Shown: piece after piece, positions 44,267-53,825 of the stretch
How positions within the stretch are numbered: position 1 is the first letter of the stretch
Layout: every line of letters begins with the position of its first letter
Source: Roseitranquillus sp963749675
GTDB taxonomy: Bacteria; Pseudomonadota; Alphaproteobacteria; Rhodobacterales; Rhodobacteraceae
Direction of reading: 5' to 3'
Length of the DNA: 64,000 nt
NCBI GenBank assembly: GCA_963749675.1
Contig: CAVVNT010000001.1
Coordinates: 558,001 to 622,000, forward strand
Translations under genes and position numbers: made by a program
Notes under the pieces: generated by a model
Databases searched by the model: none
What the model was told of the DNA's origin: nothing
Seen by the model: only the letters and a program-made list of their open reading frames with translations

Positions 44267-47200
44267 GATACTGGCTCGCCCTTCCGCTGGTGCTGCTGCT
44301 GCCTCTGACCGTCGCGGCGCAGGAGGAGCGCGGCTTCTTCGGCCGGTTGTTCGGGGGCGGCGACGAGGAGGTCGAGGAGGAAGGCGGCGGCTTTCTCGAG
44401 CGGCAGATCGAGAACGCGCTGTCGGGCGCAGGCCGCGAGGTCACCGTGACCGGGTTCGAGGGGGCGCTGTCCTCGCGCGCGACCCTGCGGGAACTGACCA
44501 TCGCAGACGACGAAGGTGTCTGGCTGACGCTGCGCGACGTGGTTCTGGACTGGAACCGCTCGGCGCTGCTGCGCCGCCGGGTCCAGATCGAGGAACTGGC
44601 GGCAGGCGAGATCCTGTTGCCGCGCTTGCCGGCCCCGCAGGAGAGCCAGACCGTCGACGTGCCCTCGCCCGAGGCACAGGGGTTCTCGCTGCCCGAGCTG
44701 CCGGTCGCGATCCAGATCGGACGCCTCGACGCGCAGAGGGTCGAGATCGGCGAGCCGGTGTTCGGCGAGGCGGCGGTGGTGACGCTCGAGGGCGAGCTGT
44801 CGCTCGCTGGCGGCGCGGGTGCGGCCGACATCGCAGCCGAGCGCATAGATGGCGAGGAGGGGCGCCTGTCGCTGGAAGCTTCCTACGACAACGAGAGCGA
44901 GGAACTGGCGGTCGACGTCGCTCTGGCCGAGGGGCCCGACGGCATCGCGGCGACCTTGATCGACCTGCCGGGCCGCCCGTCGCTGGAACTCACGGCAGCA
45001 GGGGCGGGACCGCTGTCGGATTTCGAGGCGCAGATCGCGCTTGAGACGGACGGCGAGCCGAGGCTCGCCGGGACCGTGACGCTGGGCGAGACCGAGGCCG
45101 GCGGCCGCAGCTTTGCCGCCGATCTCGGCGGTGACGTCGCGCCGGTCTTCCTGCCGGAATATCAGGACTTCTTCGGCCGAGACGTGGCGCTGTCCGTCTC
45201 CGGCGCGACCATTCCGGACGGCGGAACGCGGATCGATGCGCTGTCGCTGACGGCGGAGGCCCTGCAGTTGCAGGGCGAGGCCGCGATCGGTGCCGACGGC
45301 CTGCCCGACCTGATCGACGTGTCCGGCCGCATCGCGAGCGGCGACGGATCGGCGGTGTTGCTGCCGCTCTCCGGCCCGCCGACGCGGCTGCAGAGCGCGA
45401 CGCTCGATGTCGCGTTCGATGCTTCGGTCAGTGACGAGTGGTCACTGGACCTCGTGGTCGACTCGCTCGATCGCGAGGGCTTCGACGCGGCGCGGGTCGC
45501 GATCGACGGGACCGGGCGCATCAGCACCGACGGCGGCCGGAGCGTGACCGCCGACCTGGACTTCGCCGCCTCCGACCTGAGCCTCGCCGACGGCGGGGCG
45601 CAGCAGGCGCTGGGCGAGGAGGTGACCGGACGGGCCGTGCTTGCCTGGACCGAAGGCGAGCCGCTCGTCCTCGACCTGCTGACCGTGGACGGCGAGACCT
45701 ACGGCCTGGACGCCGGGGCCGAAGTCACGTTCGGCGACGCGCTGAACGTCGAAGGTCAAGCGGCGCTGTCGGCGCGCGACCTCTCGGCCTTCTCGGCGCT
45801 TGCCCAGCGTCCGCTCGAGGGGTCTGCGGAGGTGACGCTCGCCGGCGCCGGCGATCCGCTCGCCGGGCAGTTCACGCTCGCCCTCGACGGGACCACCCAG
45901 GACCTGCAGGTCGGAGTACCGCAAGTCGATCCGCTGCTTGACGGCACCGGGACGGTCACCATCCGGACCGAGCGCAGCGACACCGGCACACGGATCGAGA
46001 CGCTCCGGATCGAGACGCCGCAACTCACGGCGGAGGGCGGCGGGGTGCTCGCCACCGGGTCGAGCGAGGTACAGCTGACGGCATCGGTGGCGGAGACCTC
46101 GCTCATCGCCGACAGCCTGTCGGGGCCGGCCACCTTCGACGTCTCCGCCCAGGAGGTGGCATCGGGTTGGTCGTTCGACGTGGATGCGCAGGCGTCGGGC
46201 GCCGATATCGCGGCCGAGGGAACGGTCGATCTCGAGTCCGCCGCGCCGGTCGTCGCGGCCGACTTCGACGTGAGCGCCGAGGACCTCGCGGCATTCTCGG
46301 ACCTGGCGCAACGCGAACTCGGCGGCGCACTGACCGCCAGCGGCGCTGTCCGGACCGGGTTCGACCTGGAGAGCGCCTCGATCGACGCGACCGTGTCGGG
46401 CACGGACCTTCGGATCGGCGACCCGCGCATCGATCCGCTTCTCGACGGCCCGGTCGACATCAGCATCGACGCCACGAGAAGCGGCGACACGGTCGTGATC
46501 GAGGCCTTCCGGCTCGACGCCCCGGACGCCGAGGCCTCGGTCGAGGGACGTGTCGAGAACCTGACCCAGGCTCCCGTCTTCGACGGCCAGGTCGTGGTGT
46601 CGTCGCCCGACCTCGCGCCGTTCTCCGCGATCGCGGGACGTGACCTCGACGGCTCGGTCGACGCCACCGCGTCGGGGACGCTGGCGTTCGATCTCAGCAA
46701 CGTCGACATGACGGTCGACGCGACGGCCACCGACCTCGATCCTGGCGTGCCGGGTGCCGAGGCCGCGCTGGCCGGGCGGACGACGCTTGGCGTGGAGGCG
46801 TCCTACGACGGCGAGCGTGCCGAGATCGCGCGACTGGACCTGTCCAACCCGCAGATCTCGGCATCCGGCACCGGCACCCTCACTGGTCTGGACGCCGCGC
46901 CGACCTTCGAGGGCGACATGTCGATCTCGGCGCCGGACCTGGCGCCGTTCTCGGGCCTCGCCGGGCGGGACCTGTCCGGGTCGTTCCAGGCCGACTACCA
47001 GGGGATCGTCGCGACCGACCTCAGCGCGGTCGACGCCTCCTTGAGGGCCCGGGGGCAGGACATCGACCTGGGACTGCCCGGCGAGCCGATCTTTCCGGGG
47101 CAGATGTCCCTCGACGTCGCGGCATCGCGGCAGGGCGACACGGTGACGCTGTCGGAGCTGTCTCTCCAGAGCGAGAACCTGACGGCGGAAGGCGGCGGGC

Positions 47201-49035
47201 AGATCACGGACGTGGAGACAACGCCGGTCTTCGACGGGCAGATCTCTCTCGCCGCCGATACGCTCGAGCCGTTCGGCGGCCTCGCGGGGATCCCGCTGTC
47301 GGGTGCCATTTCTGCGGGCGTGTCGGGATCGGTGGCGACCGACCTGTCGGAATTCGACGTCTCGGCCGACGCACGCGCGCAGGATCTGCGGATCGGTCAG
47401 GCCGATGCCGACCGACTTCTCGCCGGGACGACGACGCTCGACATCGGGGCCACCCGGTCGAACGGCGTGACCCGGATCACCGCCGCCGAACTCGACGCAT
47501 CCGGCTTCGACCTCAGCGCGTCCGGGTCGCTGGGCGAAGCGGGCGCGGAGGTCGACCTGTCGGCGCGTCTGGCTGACATCGGTCCCTACGCGCCGGGCTT
47601 CTCCGGCCCGGTCACCGTTGCCGGCACGGTCGCGCAGCAGGGCGACGTCGTGCGCCTCGACCTCGACGCGAGCGGGCCTGGCGGGATCGCGGCCGCGGTG
47701 GGCGGCTCGGTGGCGCTGGCGGGCCCGACGCTCGACCTCGAGATCACCGGCCAGGCACCGCTCGCGGCGGCGAACCGCTTCGTGCAGCCCCGGGCACTCG
47801 CGGGAACGGCACAATTCGACCTTGCGCTCAATGGTGCGCCCGGTCTCGATGCGTTGTCCGGCACCGTCACGACCGGTGACGCAAGGTTCGTCGATCCGAC
47901 GTTCGGGATCGTGCTCGAAGGCATAGACCTTGCCGCACGTCTGAACGCGGGGACCCTGTCGATCGACGCCGATGCCGGGGTGCAGGCCGGCGGAAGCGTC
48001 GGCGTGGGCGGTACTGTCGGGCTTGCTGGCAATCTGCCTGCGGACCTGAACATTTCGCTCAACGGGGCCGTCCTGCAGGATCCGGAACTCTACAAAACCT
48101 CCGTTTCCGGCGACATCGCGTTCAACGGACCACTGCGCGGCGGCGGCAACATCACCGGCGAACTGGCGCTGGGCGAAACCGAGATTCGCGTTCCGTCGAC
48201 CGGCGCCGGCGCCGGCGGACCGATTCCGGAGATCACGCATATCGGAGAGTCCGGCGCGGTGCGGGAAACCCGCCGGCGCGCCGGGCTGCTTCGGCAGGCG
48301 ATGGACGGCACCGAAACGCTGCAGGAGCGTCGCCGCGTCGCGCACTCACTCAACATCGGGATCCGCGCCAACAACCGTATCTTCGTGCGGGGACGCGGCC
48401 TCGATGCCGAACTCGGCGGCGCGCTGCGCATTCGCGGCACCACCGCCAACATCATCCCGGCAGGACAGTTCGAACTGGTACGCGGCCGTCTCGACATCCT
48501 CGGCCAGCGTCTTACCCTCGACGAGGGCAACATCCGTCTGCAGGGCGACTTCGTTCCGTTCATCCGGCTCGTCGCCGCGACCGAGGCCGGCGACATCAAC
48601 GTGTTCGTCATCCTCGAGGGCCGCATAAGCGCGCCGGATATCGACTTTCTGTCAGAGCCCGAACTGCCGGAGGACGAGGTGCTGGCGCGTCTTCTCTTCG
48701 GGCGGTCGATCCAGGACATCTCGCCATTGCAGGCGGCGCAACTCGCCTCTGCCGTGGCGACACTGAGTGGCGGCGGCGGGCCGGGAATCGCCGATCGGAT
48801 TCGCCAGAACTTCGGTCTCGACGATCTCGACCTGACGACGAGCGACGGAGGCGGAACCGCGGTGCGCGCCGGCAAGTACCTGACGGAGAACATCTACACC
48901 GACATCACGGTGGATTCCGAGGGCGAGACCGAACTGAACCTGAACTTCGACGTCACCGATTCCTTCACCGTCAAGGGCGGCGTCACGAACGACGGCGGCT
49001 CAAGCCTCGGCGTCTTCTTCGAGCGGGACTACTAG
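44263..49035 (+). CDS. tamB: Translocation and assembly module TamB
   Basis: A 1,590-residue inner-membrane-anchored AsmA-like protein that spans the periplasm and works with TamA. Starts TTG at 44,263 (overlapping the TamA stop), with signal anchor LALPLVLLLPLTVAAQEE. The middle is beta-rich and made of repeats: DLAAFSDLAQREL, DLAPFSAIAGRDL, DLAPFSGLAGRDL and TLEPFGGLAGIPL start at 46,282, 46,609, 46,936 and 47,260, spaced 109, 109 and 108 residues. The C-terminal DUF490 domain holds GRLDILGQRLTLDEGNIRLQ, LPEDEVLARLLFGRSIQDIS and GGVTNDGGSSLGVFFERDY. Confidence 0.95.
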   Translation: MRYWLALPLVLLLPLTVAAQEERGFFGRLFGGGDEEVEEEGGGFLERQIENALSGAGREVTVTGFEGALSSRATLRELTIADDEGVWLTLRDVVLDWNRSALLRRRVQIEELAAGEILLPRLPAPQESQTVDVPSPEAQGFSLPELPVAIQIGRLDAQRVEIGEPVFGEAAVVTLEGELSLAGGAGAADIAAERIDGEEGRLSLEASYDNESEELAVDVALAEGPDGIAATLIDLPGRPSLELTAAGAGPLSDFEAQIALETDGEPRLAGTVTLGETEAGGRSFAADLGGDVAPVFLPEYQDFFGRDVALSVSGATIPDGGTRIDALSLTAEALQLQGEAAIGADGLPDLIDVSGRIASGDGSAVLLPLSGPPTRLQSATLDVAFDASVSDEWSLDLVVDSLDREGFDAARVAIDGTGRISTDGGRSVTADLDFAASDLSLADGGAQQALGEEVTGRAVLAWTEGEPLVLDLLTVDGETYGLDAGAEVTFGDALNVEGQAALSARDLSAFSALAQRPLEGSAEVTLAGAGDPLAGQFTLALDGTTQDLQVGVPQVDPLLDGTGTVTIRTERSDTGTRIETLRIETPQLTAEGGGVLATGSSEVQLTASVAETSLIADSLSGPATFDVSAQEVASGWSFDVDAQASGADIAAEGTVDLESAAPVVAADFDVSAEDLAAFSDLAQRELGGALTASGAVRTGFDLESASIDATVSGTDLRIGDPRIDPLLDGPVDISIDATRSGDTVVIEAFRLDAPDAEASVEGRVENLTQAPVFDGQVVVSSPDLAPFSAIAGRDLDGSVDATASGTLAFDLSNVDMTVDATATDLDPGVPGAEAALAGRTTLGVEASYDGERAEIARLDLSNPQISASGTGTLTGLDAAPTFEGDMSISAPDLAPFSGLAGRDLSGSFQADYQGIVATDLSAVDASLRARGQDIDLGLPGEPIFPGQMSLDVAASRQGDTVTLSELSLQSENLTAEGGGQITDVETTPVFDGQISLAADTLEPFGGLAGIPLSGAISAGVSGSVATDLSEFDVSADARAQDLRIGQADADRLLAGTTTLDIGATRSNGVTRITAAELDASGFDLSASGSLGEAGAEVDLSARLADIGPYAPGFSGPVTVAGTVAQQGDVVRLDLDASGPGGIAAAVGGSVALAGPTLDLEITGQAPLAAANRFVQPRALAGTAQFDLALNGAPGLDALSGTVTTGDARFVDPTFGIVLEGIDLAARLNAGTLSIDADAGVQAGGSVGVGGTVGLAGNLPADLNISLNGAVLQDPELYKTSVSGDIAFNGPLRGGGNITGELALGETEIRVPSTGAGAGGPIPEITHIGESGAVRETRRRAGLLRQAMDGTETLQERRRVAHSLNIGIRANNRIFVRGRGLDAELGGALRIRGTTANIIPAGQFELVRGRLDILGQRLTLDEGNIRLQGDFVPFIRLVAATEAGDINVFVILEGRISAPDIDFLSEPELPEDEVLARLLFGRSIQDISPLQAAQLASAVATLSGGGGPGIADRIRQNFGLDDLDLTTSDGGGTAVRAGKYLTENIYTDITVDSEGETELNLNFDVTDSFTVKGGVTNDGGSSLGVFFERDY

Positions 49036-49050
49036 GCCCGCTTGGCGGGG

Positions 49051-49066
49051 GGGGGCGCTGGCCCCC
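49051..49066 (+). terminator. Possible hairpin after tamB
   Basis: GGGGGC, loop GCTG, GCCCCC, 16 bases after the tamB stop. No T-run follows, so termination activity is doubtful. Confidence 0.3.
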
Positions 49067-49195
49067 GTACCGGCAGCGGCAAATCGGCCCGAGGCGCAGG
49101 CTCGCCATCGCACCAACCGGCGGCTCGGACTGACGAGGCGCGTGAGGCGAGGCTGCACGCGGCGCGCGATAGCTGCACCTGCGAACAGCGGGTGC

Positions 49196-49768
49196 CTACC
49201 GGTTGGCGCCGGGAACCCAGAGCACATCGGCCCGCCCGTCGTCATTGGCGAGCCGGGCGGCGACGAAGAACCAGTCGCTGAGGCGGTTGAGATAGCGCAC
49301 CGCCTGATCGTTCACGTCCTCCATCGTGGCGAGTTCGACCGTTTTCCGCTCGGCCCGGCGCGCCACCGTGCGGCAGAGATGCAGCGCTGCGGCGAGCGGC
49401 GAGCCGCCCGGCAGGACGAAGGAGCGCAGCGGCTCGAGCCGCGCGTTCATCGTGTCGATCTCCCGTTCCAGCCTCTCGACCTGCGCGGCGATCATCCGCA
49501 GCGGGGGATGCTGCGCCTCGGCATCCCTTTCCCGGCCGGGGCGGCACAGGTCGGCACCGAGGTCGAAGAGGTCGTTCTGTATCCGCGCGAGGGCTTCGTC
49601 GACGTCGCCTTCCGCCTGCAGACGAGCGAGGCCCAAGGTCGCATTCAGCTCGTCGACGGTGCCGTAGGCGGTGACACGGGCGCCGTGCTTGGCAACTCGC
49701 GTCCCGTCTCCCAGCGCGGTATCGCCCGCGTCGCCGGTCCGGGTGTATATCTTGCTCAGAACGACCAT
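49196..49768 (-). CDS. ATP:cob(I)alamin adenosyltransferase, PduO type
   Basis: Transfers adenosyl from ATP to cob(I)alamin to make coenzyme B12. A 190-residue enzyme: KIYTRTGDAGDTALGDGTRV (ATP loop), GTVDELNATLGLA, SFVLPGGSPLAAALHLCRTV, RRAERKTVELA and YLNRLSDWFFVAARLAND, the PduO signature set. It starts four bases after the HIG1-domain gene ends, so the two form an operon. Confidence 0.93.
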   Translation of the reverse strand: MVVLSKIYTRTGDAGDTALGDGTRVAKHGARVTAYGTVDELNATLGLARLQAEGDVDEALARIQNDLFDLGADLCRPGRERDAEAQHPPLRMIAAQVERLEREIDTMNARLEPLRSFVLPGGSPLAAALHLCRTVARRAERKTVELATMEDVNDQAVRYLNRLSDWFFVAARLANDDGRADVLWVPGANR

Positions 49769-49772
49769 CGGT

Positions 49773-49976
49773 TCACCCTCCGCGGCGGATCAGGACGTAG
49801 AGCAGGATCAGCACCACCGCGAGGAGCTGTGCCAGGATCCGCGCCCGCATGATCTTGTTGGCATACTTTCTGTTGAAGTCGCCACCCTTGGCGAAGCCGC
49901 CGATCCCCAGGAGCAGGATGAGCACGACGAGCAGGACCGCGGCGGCGACGATGATGAAGAGGGGATCGTTGAGCAT
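49773..49976 (-). CDS. Twin-transmembrane HIG1-domain protein
   Basis: A 67-residue protein with two hydrophobic helices (LFIIVAAAVLLVVLILLLGI, ILAQLLAVVLILLYVLI) joined by GGFAKGGDFNRKYANKIMRA, the HIG1 pattern. Alphaproteobacterial members resemble respiratory-supercomplex factors; partner here unknown. Strict coupling to the adenosyltransferase gene. Confidence 0.88.
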   Translation of the reverse strand: MLNDPLFIIVAAAVLLVVLILLLGIGGFAKGGDFNRKYANKIMRARILAQLLAVVLILLYVLIRRGG

Positions 49977-50032
49977 GTAACCTCGCTTGCGTGCCGCAGG
50001 CGATGTAGCGGATCCGTGACGGAAGGCGAACC

Positions 50033-50911
50033 CTAGCGTCCCTGCGCGAGGATGCGATCGAGGAGCCGGGTCGGCAAGGCGCGCCGAAGCCCCCACGCGG
50101 CTTGCGCCGGGATCGTGACGCGATAGTGCGGGCGCGGGCGCCGCGCCTCCAGCGCGCGGATCAGCACCTCCGAGACCGCTGACGGCGGCAGCTGAAACCT
50201 GTCGTCGCCGCCTTCGTAGAGGCGCTTGAGCAGGCGCGTCTGGTAGAGGTCGCGGAGGGCGGAGCCGCGCCAGTCCACCCAGCGCTCGAACGCCGGGATG
50301 GACTTGCGCCGCAGCTCCGTTCCGATCGGGCCTGGCTGGATCGAGATGACGTGAATCCCGCTGCCGCGCAGTTCGAGCCGCAACGTGTCGGTAAGCCCCT
50401 CGACCGCGAACTTCGAGGCGACGTAGGCGCCGCGCCAGGGCGCCGCCACGTAGCCGAGCACGGAGGAGCAGTTGACGACGCGCCCGTGCCCCTGCCGCCG
50501 CATCGCCGGCAGGACGGCGCGGGTGACGTCGTGCAGCCCCTCGACGTTGGTGGTGAAGACCGCGCGCAGAGCCTCTCGCGGAATGTCCTCGACGGCGCCG
50601 GGGCAGGCGAAGGCGGCATTGTTGAAGACCGCGTCGAGCCGGCCGCCGCTTCGCTCCAGCACCTCACCGACCGCTCCGGCGATCGATGCGGGATCGTCCA
50701 CGTCGAGCCGGACTGCCTCGAGGCCCTCGCGCACGAGGCGTTCGAGATCGTCGGGCTTGCGGCAGCTCGCGAACACGCGCCAGCCATGCCGGGCGAGCGC
50801 ATGCGCGGCGTCATGGCCTATTCCCGACGAACAGCCGGTGATCAGGATCGACCTGGTTCGGGCTGGATCGGCTATGCCGGCGTCTCGGACAGGAAGCGGC
50901 TGTATATCCAC
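50033..50911 (-). CDS. Short-chain dehydrogenase/reductase, start uncertain
   Basis: A classical SDR of about 280-292 residues: TGCSSGIG (NAD(P) glycine motif), LDAVFNNAAF, VNCSSVLGYVA (catalytic Ser region), YVASKFAVEGL (Tyr and Lys), QPGPIGTEL. No normal start fits just before RSILITG. Either GTG at 50,911, inside the SH3 gene and 12 codons early, or a rare ATA at 50,875 overlapping the SH3 stop (ATAG). Substrate unknown. The neighbour upstream is the SH3-domain protein. Confidence 0.88.
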   Translation of the reverse strand: MDIQPLPVRDAGIADPARTRSILITGCSSGIGHDAAHALARHGWRVFASCRKPDDLERLVREGLEAVRLDVDDPASIAGAVGEVLERSGGRLDAVFNNAAFACPGAVEDIPREALRAVFTTNVEGLHDVTRAVLPAMRRQGHGRVVNCSSVLGYVAAPWRGAYVASKFAVEGLTDTLRLELRGSGIHVISIQPGPIGTELRRKSIPAFERWVDWRGSALRDLYQTRLLKRLYEGGDDRFQLPPSAVSEVLIRALEARRPRPHYRVTIPAQAAWGLRRALPTRLLDRILAQGR

Positions 50912-51354
50912 GCCTCGGTTCCGCGTTCGGTGCGGATCCGCGTCCAGGAGTCGCTGGGATCGGACAGCACCTCGGCGCGGTCGCCGAGCGAGACGCCTCC
51001 GACGATGGCGGAGCTGGTCGACGGCCCGGAGCGCAGGTTCACCCGGCTGCCGGTGACGAACCAGCGCTCGATCTCCGGTGCGGCTTCCGCGCGTCGCTCC
51101 GGGCCCTGCGCCTGCTTCGGCGTCGTCTGGGTTCCGGCGGCAAGCGCCATACCGACCGCCTCTTCGGCGCTCACGTCCGCACGGCCACCTTCGCGGGCGC
51201 TCCGGTCCGGGGCGATGGTGCGGGCGCTCGCGACGACGGGTACCGCCGGCGAGGCCCCCGCGCGGGTGACGGAGACCTCGGAATCCACCGGATCTCCCCA
51301 GATCACCATCGTGGCGTAGAGGCCGGCGAGCAGAACGGCGGTCAATCGAAACAT
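50872..51354 (-). CDS. Bacterial SH3-domain protein, exported
   Basis: A 160-residue protein with an N-terminal hydrophobic signal (FRLTAVLLAGLYATMVIWG), a low-complexity middle, and a C-terminal SH3b domain: WFVTGSRVNLRSGPSTSSAI, GGVSLGDRAEVL, SWTRIRTERGTEAWIYSRFL. SH3b domains bind peptidoglycan or peptides. Divergent from parC. Confidence 0.85.
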   Translation of the reverse strand: MFRLTAVLLAGLYATMVIWGDPVDSEVSVTRAGASPAVPVVASARTIAPDRSAREGGRADVSAEEAVGMALAAGTQTTPKQAQGPERRAEAAPEIERWFVTGSRVNLRSGPSTSSAIVGGVSLGDRAEVLSDPSDSWTRIRTERGTEAWIYSRFLSETPA

Positions 51355-51461
51355 CACACAATGCCTTCCATACAGCGGTTGGAGCCAAAACGCCCCGACC
51401 TGCCGCCAAGGTTCCCGTGCCGTGTTTTCTGCCTCGGGTTTTGAGGCTATCACGAGCTCCG

Positions 51462-53759
51462 ATGACCGACGAGTCCGTTTCACCCCGCGACCAGGACGAG
51501 CCCCTCTCCCGTGCGATCGGAGAGCGGTATCTGACCTACGCGCTGTCGACGATCATGAATCGGGCGCTGCCGGACGCCCGCGACGGGCTGAAGCCGGTGC
51601 ACCGGCGCATCCTCTACGCGATGCGGGAGCTGCGGCTGTCGCCGTCGGGCGCCTTCCGGAAGTCGGCGAAGATCGCGGGCGACGTGATGGGGAACTACCA
51701 CCCGCACGGCGATGCCGCGATCTACGACGCGATGGTGCGCCTCGCCCAGGCCTTCGCGGTGCGCTATCCGCTGGTCGACGGGCAGGGGAACTTCGGCAAC
51801 ATCGACGGGGACAACGCCGCGGCCAGCCGGTACACCGAGGCGCGGCTGACCGAGGCGGCGGAGGCGCTGCTCGACGGCCTGAACGAGGATGCGGTCGACT
51901 TCCGTCCGAACTACGACGGCACGCTGACCGAGCCCGAGGTGCTGCCGGCGGCGTTTCCGAACCTGCTGGCGAACGGCTCGTCCGGGATCGCGGTGGGGAT
52001 GGCAACGAACATCCCGCCGCACAACATCGTGGAGCTCTGCGACGCCTGCCTGCATCTGGTGAAGACGCCGGATGCGCGCGACGACACGCTGCTGAACTAC
52101 GTGCGCGGCCCCGACTTCCCGACCGGCGGCGTCATCGTCGAGCCGCCGGAGTTGATCGCGGAGGCCTACCGGACAGGCCGAGGCGCGTTTCGTCTGCGTG
52201 CGCGGTGGGAGGTCGAGGACCTCGGCCGCGGCACCTGGCAGATCGTCGTCACCGAGATCCCCTACCAGGTGCAGAAGTCGAAGCTGATCGAGAAGCTGGC
52301 CGAGCTGATCCAGACCCGCAAGATCGCCGTCCTCGCCGACGTCCGTGACGAGAGCGCCGACGACGTCCGCGTCGTGCTGGAGCCGAGGTCGCGCAACGTC
52401 GAACCGGAGCAGATGATGGGGATGCTGTTCCGCAGCTCGGACCTCGAGCTGCGGTTCTCGCTCAACATGAACGTGCTGATCGACGGGCGGACACCCAAGG
52501 TCTGCTCGCTCAAGGAGGTGCTGCGGGCGTTCCTCGACCATCGGCGCGAGGTGTTGGTGCGGCGCTCTCGCCACCGGCTGGCCAGGATCGACCACCGGCT
52601 GGAGGTGCTCGACGGCTTCATCCTGGCGTTCCTGAACCTCGATCGGGTGATCGACATCATCCGGTACGATGACGAGCCCAAGGCCGCCCTGATGGCCGAG
52701 AACTGGTCGACGGAATATCCCCGTGCCACGTCCGAGGCGGACTACGTCGCGCCGCGCGAGGGGCCAGGCGAGCCGAAGCTGAGCGAGGTGCAGGCCGAGG
52801 CGATCCTGAACATGCGCCTCCGCAGCCTCCGCCGGCTGGAGGAGATGGAGCTGAGGGCGGAGCGGGACACGCTCGCCGACGAGCGTGAGGCGCTTCTGGC
52901 GCTCCTCGACGATCCGGAGCGGCAATGGGGCCGGATCTCCGAGGAGCTGCGGGAGACGAGGCGCCAGTTCGGCCGCGATCATCCCGGCGGGGCCCGCAGG
53001 ACCCGCTTTGCCGAGGCGACGGAGACGCCCGACATCCCGCCGGAAGCGATGGTCGAGCGTGAGCCGATCACCGTCGTCTGCTCGAAGCTGGGCTGGATCC
53101 GGGCGCTCAGGGGGCACGTCGATCCGGGGACGACGCCCAAGTTCCGCGATGGCGACGAGGGGCGGTTCCAGTTCCACGCCGAAACGACGGACCGGCTGAT
53201 GCTCTTCGGCTCGAACGGGCGGGCCTACACGATCCCGGCGGCGAACCTGCCGGGCGGGCGGGGACTGGGCGAGCCGGTGCGTCTGATGATCGACCTGCCG
53301 AACGAGGCAGAGATCCTCGACATCTTCGTCCATGACTCGGAGCGGGATCTGCTCGTTGCGTCCTCGGCCGGCGACGGCTTCGTCGCGCCCGAGGGCGAGA
53401 TCGCGGCGCAGACGCGCGCCGGCCGGCAAGTCCTGAACCTGCGGGAGGGCGTGAGCGCCCGGGTCTGCCGGCCGGTCGACGGCGATCACGTCGCGGTTGT
53501 GGGCGACAACCGCAAGCTCCTGGTCTTCCCGCTGGGCGAGTTGCCCCGGATGAACCGCGGCAAGGGCGTCCGGCTGCAGCGCTACAAGGACGGCGGACTG
53601 GCCGACGCCCGCACCTTCACCCTTTCCGACGGGCTGGCGTGGCACGATCCGGCAGGGCGTGTGCGGACCGAGACGGCGCTGGAAGACTGGATCGGGGCGC
53701 GGGCCGGGGCCGGACGGATGGCACCCCGGGGGTTTCCCCGCGACAACCGCTTCACCTGA
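51462..53759 (+). CDS. parC: DNA topoisomerase IV subunit A
   Basis: Cuts and rejoins DNA to unlink daughter chromosomes, with ParE. A 765-residue protein: GERYLTYALSTIMNRALPD, PVHRRILYAMRELRLSP, GDVMGNYHPHGDAAIYDAMV, AASRYTEARLT with the active-site Tyr, then the coiled coil and a C-terminal beta-propeller-like domain. Length and motifs fit ParC rather than GyrA, which has a longer C-terminus with GyrA boxes. ATG at 51,462. Confidence 0.94.
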   Translation: MTDESVSPRDQDEPLSRAIGERYLTYALSTIMNRALPDARDGLKPVHRRILYAMRELRLSPSGAFRKSAKIAGDVMGNYHPHGDAAIYDAMVRLAQAFAVRYPLVDGQGNFGNIDGDNAAASRYTEARLTEAAEALLDGLNEDAVDFRPNYDGTLTEPEVLPAAFPNLLANGSSGIAVGMATNIPPHNIVELCDACLHLVKTPDARDDTLLNYVRGPDFPTGGVIVEPPELIAEAYRTGRGAFRLRARWEVEDLGRGTWQIVVTEIPYQVQKSKLIEKLAELIQTRKIAVLADVRDESADDVRVVLEPRSRNVEPEQMMGMLFRSSDLELRFSLNMNVLIDGRTPKVCSLKEVLRAFLDHRREVLVRRSRHRLARIDHRLEVLDGFILAFLNLDRVIDIIRYDDEPKAALMAENWSTEYPRATSEADYVAPREGPGEPKLSEVQAEAILNMRLRSLRRLEEMELRAERDTLADEREALLALLDDPERQWGRISEELRETRRQFGRDHPGGARRTRFAEATETPDIPPEAMVEREPITVVCSKLGWIRALRGHVDPGTTPKFRDGDEGRFQFHAETTDRLMLFGSNGRAYTIPAANLPGGRGLGEPVRLMIDLPNEAEILDIFVHDSERDLLVASSAGDGFVAPEGEIAAQTRAGRQVLNLREGVSARVCRPVDGDHVAVVGDNRKLLVFPLGELPRMNRGKGVRLQRYKDGGLADARTFTLSDGLAWHDPAGRVRTETALEDWIGARAGAGRMAPRGFPRDNRFT

Positions 53760-53825
53760 CGGGCGGCGATTGCACGCCGCCGAGGGCTGAGGTATCGCCG
53801 GCCGCCAGATCCTCGGGGAGGGCCG

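Noticed and set aside
45442..48345. A 967-codon minus-strand frame across tamB
   Set aside because: It is antisense to a well-supported gene, has no recognisable domain, and long antisense frames are expected at this GC content.
49051..49066. GC hairpin after tamB as a strong terminator
   Set aside because: There is no T run after it, so it is listed only with low confidence.
51480..53645. A 721-codon minus-strand frame across parC
   Set aside because: Antisense shadow of parC with low-complexity Arg/Pro/His composition.
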